Source: an uncultured Moraxella sp.
Lineage (GTDB): Bacteria > Pseudomonadota > Gammaproteobacteria > Pseudomonadales > Moraxellaceae
Assembly: GCF_945873075.1 (NCBI RefSeq)
Contig: NZ_CAMCBS010000011.1
Span: forward strand, 1 to 64,000
Reading direction: 5' to 3'
Length of the DNA: 64,000 nt
Shown here: one piece after another, positions 29,901 to 38,090 of the stretch
Position numbering within the stretch: position 1 is the stretch's first letter
How the letters are laid out: every line of letters begins with the position of its first letter
Position numbers and translations under genes: made by a program
The notes under the pieces: model-generated
The model's input: only the letters and a program-made list of their open reading frames with translations
Databases searched by the model: none
What the model was told of the DNA's origin: nothing

Positions 29901-30817
29901 CCACCAAACGCTTTGTCGGTGCATACAAGACCAGTTTCACCGCTTTGGTGAGCCGACTTGATAAGCCGACCAAAGATTTATTGACCGAGCTTGCCGACCA
30001 TGATGAGATGGCGGTCTTGACCGAACTGCAGGCTGATGCACAGGCGGTCGATGGTCATGAGCCAAATATTCGTAATAGCTTTATTAAAGGTAGTGGGGCG
30101 GGCGATTTTCTGCACAAGGTATTACAACACATCGAACCCAATCGTATCAGTGGTGTGGTTGATGACTATGTCCGTCGATTGTCTTTACCAAGTAAGTACA
30201 ATAGCCAAAGCCAATTAAAAGATACGCTAAATGGTAATGGCGAGCATGACCAGCTGGTGATGTGGCTAAATGATGTCATTCATGCGCCATTTGCCGCATC
30301 TGGTGTCAGCTTGGCATCACTTGCAAGCGGTGTGCAGGTGCGAGAGCTTGGCTTTACTTTGGGGCTTAAGCCGTCATTTGATATTGATAAGCTTAACGAA
30401 ATATTTAAACAATACAGTGATAAACCGCTGTCACTATCCACCCAAGAACATCAAGCGGTGTGGTATCGCTTTATGCGGGGTGAGATTGACTTGGTGTATG
30501 AGCACGCAGGCAGATTTTTTATTGTAGATTATAAATCCAATTATCTGGGCGATAGCCGTGATGATTATCGTCTTGATAAGATGAATGAGGCGATGAGCGA
30601 GGCGGGGTACTGGCTACAAGCCGTGATTTATCAAGTGGCACTACATCGTTTATTAAAGATTAAATTGGCAGATTATACTGGTAATGAACAGCGTTATCTT
30701 GGTGCGGTTGAGTACTTTTTCTTAAGAGGGATTTATAATGATGGTGTGGATACGGGCAAGATGGTGTGGCAGCCGCCGTTTGAGCTGATTATGGCGGTTG
30801 ATGCCTTGTTTGGCTGA
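26954..30817 (+). CDS. recB: Exodeoxyribonuclease V subunit RecB
   Basis: RecB is the 3'-5' helicase and the only nuclease of RecBCD, acting at double-strand breaks and on incoming linear DNA. The UvrD-like motif I EASAGTGKTWTLT is at about residues 23-35. Motif Ia is TFTKAAAAEMQERI, motif II is ALIDESQDIN, motif III is LVGDPKQAIYRFRGGD, and motif V includes LMTMHKSKGLEFP. The C-terminal RecB-type nuclease domain carries GEIDLVYEHAGRFFIVDYKSN (catalytic Asp and Asp-Tyr-Lys) near residue 1176-1195. At 1287 residues it is full length, and it is translationally coupled to recC. Confidence 0.95.
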   Translation: MSNKTTGIPAIDCTLTGGYLIEASAGTGKTWTLTGIILRLLIEHKYTPERIIATTFTKAAAAEMQERIYERLQSFYGLMRWLKSVQTQHPHWFVTDEENIDTIIQEINEYASEAQVAGDDPINQYLLTNLLLAGGHTIDESLRRTALVLTTLDKLFVGTLDSLAQKWLREFSSQIGHRTDGEILMDKSAVIHALVHDQLRAHQSRLSKHQPDVYQQILSVAPLFFSSVEQIAQVVNTAINFYSAPLDEIKPIEMMDRAVIDRWLDEFLAVDMSQFAPFFDAKYRKQVGFHGTKSMPKQLPLLADIYDKLSSYRLDFINHLTKQEIAFIDEIEQFIQVDFFNKKCDTTAKATFNALPWDRVMLVKKIYSTLGAQAQYHHDLLKYQIINSVREQLMGVLESQGKTTFELQMVRLNQALDADEDLAKHIRHHYPVALIDESQDINGLQAQMIEKIYLSRLFDYEKKLNAHHKHGSDKPKTVKGFLLLVGDPKQAIYRFRGGDVANYNWLKFYGEDKLGHPILNQSLSLTQNRRSNQALIGALNEWFVKRDTDDWSNHANLGQSINYETIRAVNETQRLSWQQEVSPQAEFVGRMPMALLHTTSDAAKKTALHINSLLQHGYQLDGRAVKPSDIAVLARGHRQLAEVKKQLDELKIPALNTKTISVFATPAGDDLYTLLLAVIDSRSTANLGRLLVSRLVGLSLDDAVRLLEGDDDGDKDTSNTVSFNKSDILSYLHKIHDKWQNYSLSSALNYALGKAPFADGSNLWLVAASLGERYLADLWQLIELVSEQGDLHEKQLLTWYQSQKHSEDESVGRRILPSETGVNLMTMHKSKGLEFPIVYALGLDASAITTVQSEKIYPYSNERFERCISTVVYKDGDNDYFKNLDNQESIAEMRRLGYVALTRASEQIFVVAKAASKNSSIDSRPLFQWLECSPKTPQLPERMTALMDAINLDEVALNDTAYKQAQTHELIPLTYQDWDTLLPTKRFVGAYKTSFTALVSRLDKPTKDLLTELADHDEMAVLTELQADAQAVDGHEPNIRNSFIKGSGAGDFLHKVLQHIEPNRISGVVDDYVRRLSLPSKYNSQSQLKDTLNGNGEHDQLVMWLNDVIHAPFAASGVSLASLASGVQVRELGFTLGLKPSFDIDKLNEIFKQYSDKPLSLSTQEHQAVWYRFMRGEIDLVYEHAGRFFIVDYKSNYLGDSRDDYRLDKMNEAMSEAGYWLQAVIYQVALHRLLKIKLADYTGNEQRYLGAVEYFFLRGIYNDGVDTGKMVWQPPFELIMAVDALFG

Positions 30818-30863
30818 TATTGTGATAAAGTTGATAGATATTGATAAAGGATAATAAACAATC

Positions 30864-32936
30864 ATGGCAAGCACCATTTTAGAAGATAGCATCAGTCGCT
30901 ATGTCACCAGACGCATTCATGACCATGCCAATTGGTATCAGCACAAGTCATTGCTTGCAACACCGTTTGAGCTAAAAGCATCAGATGAAGCGACTTTTTA
31001 TGTCATTCATGAAGCATTATTACAGCTTATCTCATCGGGTCATACTGTATTAAAACTTGATAATCAATCTGCCGATACGCTTGGTATCGCATCATTACAG
31101 TCTTGGCAGTCGCTGTGTCTTGAGCCGATATTGCTGCAGATTAATCAGTATTTGGATACGCCTTTTGGGTTTGATACAGTATTTGACCAAATGAATGTAC
31201 TGCTTGATGATGCACAGGCGTTGCCATCATGGACAATTCAGCAAGTCAATGCGCTGATTACACAGCTAAAGGCACAGCCTAAGGTCATCAGCGATGGACA
31301 AATCACCCAAGTGCGTGAGCGATTTTTGTGGGTACTGCGTGCATACTATGTAATGCAAAAAATCGCAGGTGGCAATCTGATGACATGGGCACAGCGTCTG
31401 CCGAAGGCGTTTTTTACACCGAGCAATATAGATGGCAAGCGTTATGACGGCGAGCACATCGCACCTATTCGCTATAGTATGAGCGCTGATGCGGTGTATC
31501 TGTGGACTCAGCGTGCCTACCGAGCAGAATCGCAGTTGATGGCGCATATCCATCGGCTCAGTCGTGCACTGGTGCAGCCGTTTGGCACAGATGACATACC
31601 AGAAGGGCTAAACGCCGAGCAAGCAGCAGCGGTAAAACTGGTGGCAACTCATGCCTTTGGGCTGATTACTGGTGGGCCGGGAACGGGCAAGACCTACACT
31701 GTAGCACAAATCGTGCTTGCGCTGATGCGTGATTTGCAAGGTGAAATGCCATCTTTGGCACTGGCCGCACCGACAGGCAAGGCAGCGCAGCGTATGAGTG
31801 AATCACTACAAAACTCACTACACAAATCATTGCCTGATAAGCACAATCTTAGCCTACCTGAACCCAAGACCATTCACCGCCTGCTCGGTATGGGTAATCG
31901 GGGCAAGCCACGCTATGATGCCAATAATCCACTGCCGTATCAGATGATTATCATCGATGAAGCATCCATGCTTGGCACGGAGCTTGCGTGCCAATTACTA
32001 GCGGCAATCGCCACAGGTACACGGGTGATACTGCTTGGGGATGCCAATCAGCTTGCTGCTGTCGATGCTGGTGCGGTGCTAGCGGATTTGTGCCGTATGC
32101 CTAGCTTGTCGCCATATCGGGTCAATCTTGTGGTATCTCAGCGATTTGATGACAAATCTGCGGTGGGGCAGTTGGCAAAGCTTGTGCAATCGGCGGATGA
32201 TGATACTGATTTTGCAGAGTTTGATGCATTGGTTCAGCGATTTAATCAGTTGCATTTTTATCCTTTGCAAGCACAGCAAATCACGGCGTGTTATGATGGC
32301 TTGGTGGCGGATTTTATGCCGTATTTTGAGCTGACCAAGCAGTATCAATATCGCTTTGCCACAATGGATACGGATGCTCAGGCGCAGGCGGTGAGTGATA
32401 TTTTTGAAACCTTAAACAACTACCGCATCCTGTGCGCATCACACATGGGGGCGTGTGGCGATGATGCCATCAATACGCACTTATCCAAGACGCACCGCAA
32501 ACATCTGCACACACCACCATCCAATTCACCGTGGTATCATGGGCGTGTGGTGATGGTAACCCAAAACCGCTATGACTTGGGTCTGTTTAATGGCGATATT
32601 GGTGTGTGTTTGTGGGGGGCTGATGGCTTGACGGTGTATTTTGAAGGTGATAGCGTGCGTAAGCTGTCTGCCGAAGTGCTTGATGAGCATACCATCACCA
32701 CCGCCTATGCCATCACGGTGCACAAATCGCAAGGCTCTGAATGGGAAAAAATCGCCATCGTCTTTGACGAAACCAATGCACGCCTGCTGTCAAAAGAGCT
32801 GATTTATACCGCCATCACCCGAGCCAAATCCCAAGTGGTGATATACAGCACCAAGCCTGCCATCACGCTTGCGATGACCACACCGACCGTCAGACAAACA
32901 GGGCTTGCGGTTGTGGATTTTGCAGTGATGGGTTAG
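30864..32936 (+). CDS. recD: Exodeoxyribonuclease V subunit RecD
   Basis: RecD is the 5'-3' SF1B helicase of RecBCD. The N-terminal about 200 residues are the RecB-binding region. The Walker A GGPGTGKTYTVAQ starts near residue 270. APTGKAAQRM, the Asp-Glu box IIIDEASMLG, LLGDANQLAAVDAGAVLADL and the C-terminal AYAITVHKSQGSEW plus TAITRAK motifs are all present. 690 residues is slightly longer than E. coli (608). An AAAGGA lies about 13 bases before the ATG. It ends the recCBD operon, and a 66-residue gene follows 54 bases later. Confidence 0.95.
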   Translation: MASTILEDSISRYVTRRIHDHANWYQHKSLLATPFELKASDEATFYVIHEALLQLISSGHTVLKLDNQSADTLGIASLQSWQSLCLEPILLQINQYLDTPFGFDTVFDQMNVLLDDAQALPSWTIQQVNALITQLKAQPKVISDGQITQVRERFLWVLRAYYVMQKIAGGNLMTWAQRLPKAFFTPSNIDGKRYDGEHIAPIRYSMSADAVYLWTQRAYRAESQLMAHIHRLSRALVQPFGTDDIPEGLNAEQAAAVKLVATHAFGLITGGPGTGKTYTVAQIVLALMRDLQGEMPSLALAAPTGKAAQRMSESLQNSLHKSLPDKHNLSLPEPKTIHRLLGMGNRGKPRYDANNPLPYQMIIIDEASMLGTELACQLLAAIATGTRVILLGDANQLAAVDAGAVLADLCRMPSLSPYRVNLVVSQRFDDKSAVGQLAKLVQSADDDTDFAEFDALVQRFNQLHFYPLQAQQITACYDGLVADFMPYFELTKQYQYRFATMDTDAQAQAVSDIFETLNNYRILCASHMGACGDDAINTHLSKTHRKHLHTPPSNSPWYHGRVVMVTQNRYDLGLFNGDIGVCLWGADGLTVYFEGDSVRKLSAEVLDEHTITTAYAITVHKSQGSEWEKIAIVFDETNARLLSKELIYTAITRAKSQVVIYSTKPAITLAMTTPTVRQTGLAVVDFAVMG

Positions 32937-32990
32937 GGTGATAAGTTGTATAGTTTTTTATAATGTTTATTTTATAAATCAAGGGTTGTT

Positions 32991-33191
32991 ATGCCAAAAA
33001 TCACATCCACTCCCAAAACACGCCGTGAAATCAATGAAGCATCTATGGCACGCCGCGGCATTGTCAATAAAGCATTCAAACTGCATGAAGATACAGTGGC
33101 GCTAGTCAAGACATTATCCGAACAAACGGGCAAATCTCAAGCGCAAATCGTCACCGAAGCCTTGCAGATGTATGCCAATCAGCGTGATTAA
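32991..33191 (+). CDS. Small ribbon-helix-helix-like protein, 66 aa
   Basis: The first 30 residues are basic (MPKITSTPKTRREINEASMARRG). The second half, FKLHEDTVALVKTLSEQTGKSQAQIVTEALQMYANQ, has the strand-helix-turn-helix pattern of a ribbon-helix-helix DNA-binding domain, with the typical GKSQAQIVTEAL second helix. It is likely a small transcriptional regulator, or an antitoxin-like protein without a visible toxin partner. AAGGG lies 5 bases before the ATG. It is downstream of recD in the same direction and could be read through from it. Function unknown. Confidence 0.65.
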   Translation: MPKITSTPKTRREINEASMARRGIVNKAFKLHEDTVALVKTLSEQTGKSQAQIVTEALQMYANQRD

Positions 33192-33307
33192 CACTGTTTA
33201 ATAGGATTGCTCAGAGTTGCCAAAGTAGGGGTTTGGATTTTTTATTTAAAATGGTAAGTGCTTTTCCAATGTTTGATTGCACATCAGCCATCTTTCACCA
33301 GTGATTC

Positions 33308-33336
33308 TTTACTAAACGCCTTTTAGCGTGTAAAAT
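33308..33336 (+). promoter_or_regulatory. Candidate dusB promoter
   Basis: TTTACT (33308-33313), 17-base spacer, TAAAAT (33331-33336), about 65 bases before the dusB start. Confidence 0.5.
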
Positions 33337-33402
33337 CGGGCAAATCTTAGCATTTGCTACGCTTATCATTGCGCAAAATAGACAACAATAGAAAAACACA
33401 CA

Positions 33403-34422
33403 ATGCAAAACCCCCAAAAACCCCTTGAAAATCAACATCCTTTGCTAAAACCCTTATATATCGGGGGTTTGGAAATCAAGAACCGTTTGTTCGTTGCACC
33501 GATGGCGGGTGTGACGGATAATCCCTTTCGAAGGCTATGCAAGTCCTTTGGTGCAGGGCACGCCGTCAGCGAGATGATTATTGCCGATACCGCCTTATAC
33601 GCTCGCAAAAAATCGCTGTATCGGGCGAATTTTGATGGTGAAATTGCGCCGATTTCCGCCCAAATCGCAGGGGCTGAACCTGACAAGCTTGCCGAAGCAG
33701 CACGCTTTCAGGTTGCCAATGGTGCGCAAATCGTCGATATCAATATGGGCTGTCCCGCCAAAAAAGTATGCAAAAAATTGGCAGGCTCGGCACTGCTACA
33801 AGATGTGGATTTGGTCAAAAGACTACTAAATACCGCTGTACAATCGGTGGATGTGCCTGTCACGCTCAAAACTCGGCTTGGCTTTGCCAATGGTCAAGAA
33901 AATATCCTAGAAGTCGCCAAAATCGCCGAAGATGCAGGCATCGCCGCCATCGCCATTCATGGGCGTACTCGTGAAGACTTTTATACAGGGCAGGCGCGCT
34001 ATGAGTTAATCAAAAAAGTGAAAGATAGCTTAACAATTCCCGTCATCGTCAATGGCGATATCGACAGTCCGCAAAAGGCACTTGATGTCTGGCAACAAAC
34101 TGGTGCTGATGCGGTGATGATTGGGCGAGCGGCGCAGGGGCGACCTTGGCTGTTTCGTGATATTGCGCATTTTGCCGAGACAGGCGAAGAGTTGTCGCCG
34201 CCTAGTGTGGCAGAACTACGCCAAATTGTCCTGACGCATTTAGAAGAGTTGTACCGCTTTTATGGTGAATACTCAGGCTGTCGTATCGCTCGCAAGCACA
34301 TTGCATGGTATACGGGCGGTCTGCCCAATTCCAATGCCTTTCGTGATGCGATGTACGCCTGCGAGACGACCGCCGAGCAGTATCGGGCAGTCGATCGATT
34401 TTTGACAGCGTCATCTGAGTAG
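33403..34422 (+). CDS. dusB: tRNA-dihydrouridine synthase B
   Basis: This FMN-dependent enzyme reduces uridine to dihydrouridine in the D-loop of tRNA. FMN and substrate motifs are clear: VAPMAGVTDNPFRRLCKSFGA (about 32-52), AQIAGAEPD, and NMGCPAKKVCKKLAGSALL with the catalytic Cys near residue 125. AIHGRTREDFYTGQARYE and VIVNGDIDSPQKALDVWQQTGADAVMIGRAAQGRPWLFRDI follow. At 339 residues it is near the 321 of E. coli DusB, with a longer N-terminus. fis, the usual neighbour in enterobacteria, is not adjacent. The ribosome site is weak. It converges on the broken nfsB gene. Confidence 0.93.
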   Translation: MQNPQKPLENQHPLLKPLYIGGLEIKNRLFVAPMAGVTDNPFRRLCKSFGAGHAVSEMIIADTALYARKKSLYRANFDGEIAPISAQIAGAEPDKLAEAARFQVANGAQIVDINMGCPAKKVCKKLAGSALLQDVDLVKRLLNTAVQSVDVPVTLKTRLGFANGQENILEVAKIAEDAGIAAIAIHGRTREDFYTGQARYELIKKVKDSLTIPVIVNGDIDSPQKALDVWQQTGADAVMIGRAAQGRPWLFRDIAHFAETGEELSPPSVAELRQIVLTHLEELYRFYGEYSGCRIARKHIAWYTGGLPNSNAFRDAMYACETTAEQYRAVDRFLTASSE

Positions 34423-34437
34423 TATTATTAAATATAC

Positions 34438-35112
34438 TTATAAAAACTTCACAACTTGATCCATCGCCAAGCGAGCTTTTGGTAGCGTGCGATTGCCATC
34501 GGCATCACTGGCATAACCAAGTGCGACCAGTACCGAGCTTTTTAGCCCTTTGGCAGGCAGGTCCAGTGCTTGATCAAGTACTGCGGCATCATAGCCACCG
34601 ATCGGTGTCGCATCAATGCCAAGTAGCTTGGCAGATAGCAGTAGATGTCCAAGCGCAATAAAGGTTTGATTTTCCGCCCATTGTAATAACAGCTCAGGCT
34701 GCGTGGCATACTGGCTGATATAGTGACTGCACAGCGCTTGGCGAGATTGCATAATCTCATCGCTAGCGAATCGACTTGCGTCTTTTTAGGCGTGTAGCAC
34801 GGCGGTTAGATGCGTATCATCAATCGTCGTGCGAGTGCATAGAATCAGAGTATGTGATGCGTTTTGTACCTTTGGCACATTGTGTGCATCACCACCAGTC
34901 ATGGCGGTGGTGATGGTTGCTTTGGCATCATCACTGCCTGCGACCAAAAGCTGCCACGGCTGAATGTTAATCGATGATGGTGCAAGGCGAAGCATCTCAA
35001 GTAAGGTATGCAGTGTGGCATCATCGATTTTCTTGGTAGCATCGTATGCCTTGCACGTGTAGCGAGTTTGGATGAGCTCAAGTGCGGTTTGTGCCGAGAT
35101 AGCTGTCGTCAT
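34438..35112 (-). pseudogene. NfsB-like nitroreductase interrupted by an in-frame stop
   Basis: This is an FMN nitroreductase family gene whose reading frame continues on both sides of a single TAA codon at 34786-34788. The first part has the FMN motif TRYTCKAYDATKKI and SSINIQPWQLLVAGS. The second continues KDASRFASDEIMQSRQA, then GIDATPIGGYDAAVLDQAL and GYASDADGNRTLPKARL. Against E. coli NfsB the stop falls where QEDADGRFA has an acidic residue, so a one-base change of GAA (or CAA) to TAA explains it. The total of about 224 codons is the normal length. ATG at 35112 is preferred (AAGGAA upstream). Truncated products would lack the dimer and FMN-binding C-terminal half. Confidence 0.8.
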
Positions 35113-35128
35113 GGTATTCCTTATTTGG

Positions 35129-36664
35129 TTATTTGGAGTTAGATGGATAAATATGCTCAATCACTGCCGATGCTTTACCATCAGCAAAGCTAATATGCAC
35201 CGTCTGATTGGGATGAAGTTTGGTGATACTGCCAATCGATGTGTGCGTCTCATCACTGATGATGGCATAGCCTTTTTGTAGTGTGCGTTTGGGATGCTGA
35301 ATCAGAATCAGGCTTTGTAGATGACGGCAATTTTCTTTGAGCTGATGTAGGCGTGTGCCAAGCGATTGATGTCGCTCAAATGCAGTTTGGCTAAGTGCTT
35401 TGGCGGTAGCGAGCTTTTTGGTTGCATTGGATTTGATACTGCTAAAGAGTGTCTCATTGTGCTGTTTTTGTCGCTGTGCTTGATGCTTGATGGCTGATTG
35501 GAGCTGTCTGAGCTCATGATGGCTGTCTTTTTTGGCGAGCATCAGCGTGCGTGAGCTATTTAGACGAATACGCTCAAGACTACGTTCACTGTTTTGCTTG
35601 GCATGAGCGATGCTAGTTTGGCTGTAGCGATTGATTTTTGTCATCTGCTCTTGGGCTTTTTTGACCATCGCCACCAGATGTGATTCGATACCAAGAATGA
35701 CTTTGGATGGCGTATCAAAGCTGGTATGCGCCACTTCATCCAAAATCACCGTATCTCGCTCATGACCCACGCCCACCCATACAGGCACAGGACATTCCGC
35801 CACGAGTGCGGCAAGCTCATAGTCATTCAGATACGCCAAATCACCCACCGCACCACCACCACGAATGATGACGAGCAAATCAGGCAAGTCATCAAATGAT
35901 TCGATAAAATGGCTCATCCCTGTCATGATGGCGGCACGAATCTCACTCGGGGCATGATTACCCTGAAAAGTCGCATAATGATAATGAAATTGACAAGCAT
36001 TTGCCAACACTAAGCGGTCAGCTTCTGTACGAAAATCGCCCAAACCAGCCGCCTGTTCGGGTGCAATCACCACCACTTGACGAATATCAAAAGGCGTCGG
36101 CAATTTGCGATTGAGCATCAATAAGCCTTCATCACTTAGGCGTTTTTTCATCGCTTGATACGCCATCGCAATCTCACCAAGCGTATAACTTGGGTCAATA
36201 TCGCTGATATTCAGGCTAAAGCCGTACTGCGCATGAAAGCTCGCCGAGCATTTAATCAGCACGCTACTGCCAGCGCTTGGCGTTTGCCCTGTGGCGGCCT
36301 TGAATTTGGCAAGTACAGTACTTGCACGAAACCGCCACAGCGTCGCACGGCAACTGGCGGTGATGTCGCCTGCATCGTCTTTTTCGGCAAGCTCAAAATA
36401 ATAATGCCCACCTTTAGTGTTCATCGAGCGAATCTCGGCACGCACCCACACTTCATGGTCAAAGCTGTCATCAATGACCAATTTGACCGCCGTCAAATAG
36501 TCCGATAATGACAAATGCGTATCGCTAAGCAGGGCTTTTGGCGCATCATTTGCCATATCTGCTTCAAACTCGGCGGCGATTTGGCGATGCTTGGCTGTGA
36601 TGTCATCACTACTTGGTAGGCTTGCTCCTAGACGCAGCGCTTGTTCGACAATGGATTTTGGCAT
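35129..36664 (-). CDS. xseA: Exodeoxyribonuclease VII large subunit
   Basis: XseA, with XseB, degrades single-stranded DNA from both ends. The N-terminal OB-fold (LSLSDYLTAVKLVIDDSFDHEVWVRAEI, then GGHYYFELAEK) binds ssDNA. The catalytic core holds VIIRGGGAVGDLAYLNDYELAALVAECPVPVWVGVGHERDTVILDEVA. A long Gln/Ser/Lys-rich coiled coil (about 345-450) is where XseB protomers attach. The C-terminal beta segment has LQKGYAIISDE. 511 residues is a little over E. coli XseA (456). xseB is not in this window. The broken nfsB gene starts 16 bases past the stop. Confidence 0.95.
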   Translation of the reverse strand: MPKSIVEQALRLGASLPSSDDITAKHRQIAAEFEADMANDAPKALLSDTHLSLSDYLTAVKLVIDDSFDHEVWVRAEIRSMNTKGGHYYFELAEKDDAGDITASCRATLWRFRASTVLAKFKAATGQTPSAGSSVLIKCSASFHAQYGFSLNISDIDPSYTLGEIAMAYQAMKKRLSDEGLLMLNRKLPTPFDIRQVVVIAPEQAAGLGDFRTEADRLVLANACQFHYHYATFQGNHAPSEIRAAIMTGMSHFIESFDDLPDLLVIIRGGGAVGDLAYLNDYELAALVAECPVPVWVGVGHERDTVILDEVAHTSFDTPSKVILGIESHLVAMVKKAQEQMTKINRYSQTSIAHAKQNSERSLERIRLNSSRTLMLAKKDSHHELRQLQSAIKHQAQRQKQHNETLFSSIKSNATKKLATAKALSQTAFERHQSLGTRLHQLKENCRHLQSLILIQHPKRTLQKGYAIISDETHTSIGSITKLHPNQTVHISFADGKASAVIEHIYPSNSK

Positions 36665-36810
36665 GGGCGGATATCAGTTGGCAAATAATAAATGGCATTG
36701 TAACAAAGCGTGGGGCGCTGCGCAATTTTTGAAAGGATAATTTTGCTTTTTTACTGCGTAATCCGTGATGGCTTAGGAATTATTTGGTGAAAGCTGATTT
36801 AGTCGTTATT

Positions 36811-36824
36811 AGCCAAATTTGGCT
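36811..36824. repeat. 14-bp perfect palindrome
   Basis: AGCCAAATTTGGCT lies in the 203-base gap between the LysO-like gene and xseA, both on the minus strand. It could be a regulator site; no family is recognised. Confidence 0.35.
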
Positions 36825-36867
36825 TGTCGTTCAAATTCTACCAAGCTCGTCATTCGCACAATCATCA

Positions 36868-37776
36868 TTAAAACGAGCTAAACAACACCATCAGCACAGG
36901 TGAAACGACATTGGTAATAAATCCAAAGCTAATCACCAGCGGCATAATCTTAGTACCGCCTGATTGGATAATGGTCGGTAGGGTAAAATCAAGGCTCGTC
37001 ACACCCCCAAGACCAATCGCAGATGATGACGAATAACGCATCACCATCGGGATAAAAATCAACGCAATCACTTCTCGCCCAAGGTCATTGAGCAGTGCCA
37101 CACTGCCCCAAACTGCACCATAAGCATCGGTCATAATCGTCCCAGAGAGCGAATACCAACCAAAGCCCGATGCCAACGCCAAGCCCTTGGTGATGGAGAC
37201 ATCATCAAAAATCAGTGCATAGACGATACCGCTTAAGAGCGTAAATGCCATAAATACAAGGCTGATTTGTAAGCCCCGTTTGTTTAGCATGGCTTCACGC
37301 AGGCTAATGCCCGAGCCTTTGAGCGAAATACCCACCAAGAACAGCAGTGCCATCAGTAGCACCGTCGTGGTCTTGTCATGGGGCAATAATTCGGGTGGTA
37401 ACAACTGCGCCAGCACAAAGCCCACCGCCAAGCAAAATAACTGCACCAAGCTACCACGAATGCTGACCTTTGGCTTTGTGCCGCCTACGCTTTGTTCACG
37501 ATATTGACACGGCGAAATACGGTCAAAAACCATGAGCGACACCAAGCCAAAGCTGATGGTTAGTGCCATCAAAGTGGATAAATAGACAGCGATTGCGCCG
37601 AGTTTTTGGTGCAGATTTTCGACCAGACCAAGCTCAATGCCGATGACGATGAGCAGGATATAGACCAAATAAGACAGTGCGGTTTCGGCTTTTTTTACCC
37701 ATGCGGTGTTGGTCGGCAGAGCAAAGCCAATAAACATCGGGCTTAGGATGAGTAATAGGGTGATGATGCCTTCCAT
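36868..37776 (-). CDS. LysO-family (DUF340) amino-acid exporter
   Basis: This is a predicted inner-membrane lysine exporter of the LysO/DUF340 family. Eight or more hydrophobic segments are arranged in an N-terminal half (about 1-85) and a C-terminal half (about 110-300). Characteristic parts are YLVYILLIVIGIELGLVENL, KGSGISLREAMLNKRG, and GFGWYSLSGTIMTDAYGAVWGSVALLNDLGREVIALIFIPMVM. The last has the acidic residues in the helix implicated in lysine export in E. coli LysO. 302 residues matches the family (299). Lysine specificity is inferred from family only. Confidence 0.82.
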   Translation of the reverse strand: MEGIITLLLILSPMFIGFALPTNTAWVKKAETALSYLVYILLIVIGIELGLVENLHQKLGAIAVYLSTLMALTISFGLVSLMVFDRISPCQYREQSVGGTKPKVSIRGSLVQLFCLAVGFVLAQLLPPELLPHDKTTTVLLMALLFLVGISLKGSGISLREAMLNKRGLQISLVFMAFTLLSGIVYALIFDDVSITKGLALASGFGWYSLSGTIMTDAYGAVWGSVALLNDLGREVIALIFIPMVMRYSSSSAIGLGGVTSLDFTLPTIIQSGGTKIMPLVISFGFITNVVSPVLMVLFSSF

Positions 37777-38090
37777 GTGAATGCCTTAGTTGAGTGATGA
37801 ATGGTCAAATGGATTGGGTATAACAATAAAGATGGCTATTGTAACATTGTTTCGTCATTTTGCCAAAACGCATCAAAATAAGCAGAATGATTTATAAGAT
37901 ACAAATAGGATAAATAAAAGTAAAACTTGGGATAAAGTGATAATTTGAGAAGATAAAGTCAGTGATGATGAAAAAATTGCAAAAAACAAGCAAAATTAAA
38001 CAGTTTATCATTGGTGCTTGTCAATTAATTTGTTAAAATACTGGGCATATTTCTGTTATTTATTCATCAATTCAATAAGATGCCACGATT
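37777..38090. other. Divergent intergenic region, LysO-like gene / mscS
   Basis: This 314-base AT-rich region contains the promoters of two divergent genes. On the plus strand a TAAAAT at 38033-38038 preceded at 17 bases by TTGGTG is a possible but weak mscS promoter. I see no open reading frame, hairpin terminator or repeat here. Confidence 0.5.

Noticed and set aside
34786-34788. Stop codon recoding in the nitroreductase
   Set aside because: The codon is TAA, with no selenocysteine signal; simple nonsense mutation or sequencing error is more likely.
35080-35088. AAGTGCGGT uptake core
   Set aside because: It lies inside coding sequence of the nfsB remnant without the extended A/T context, and one 9-mer per window is near chance.
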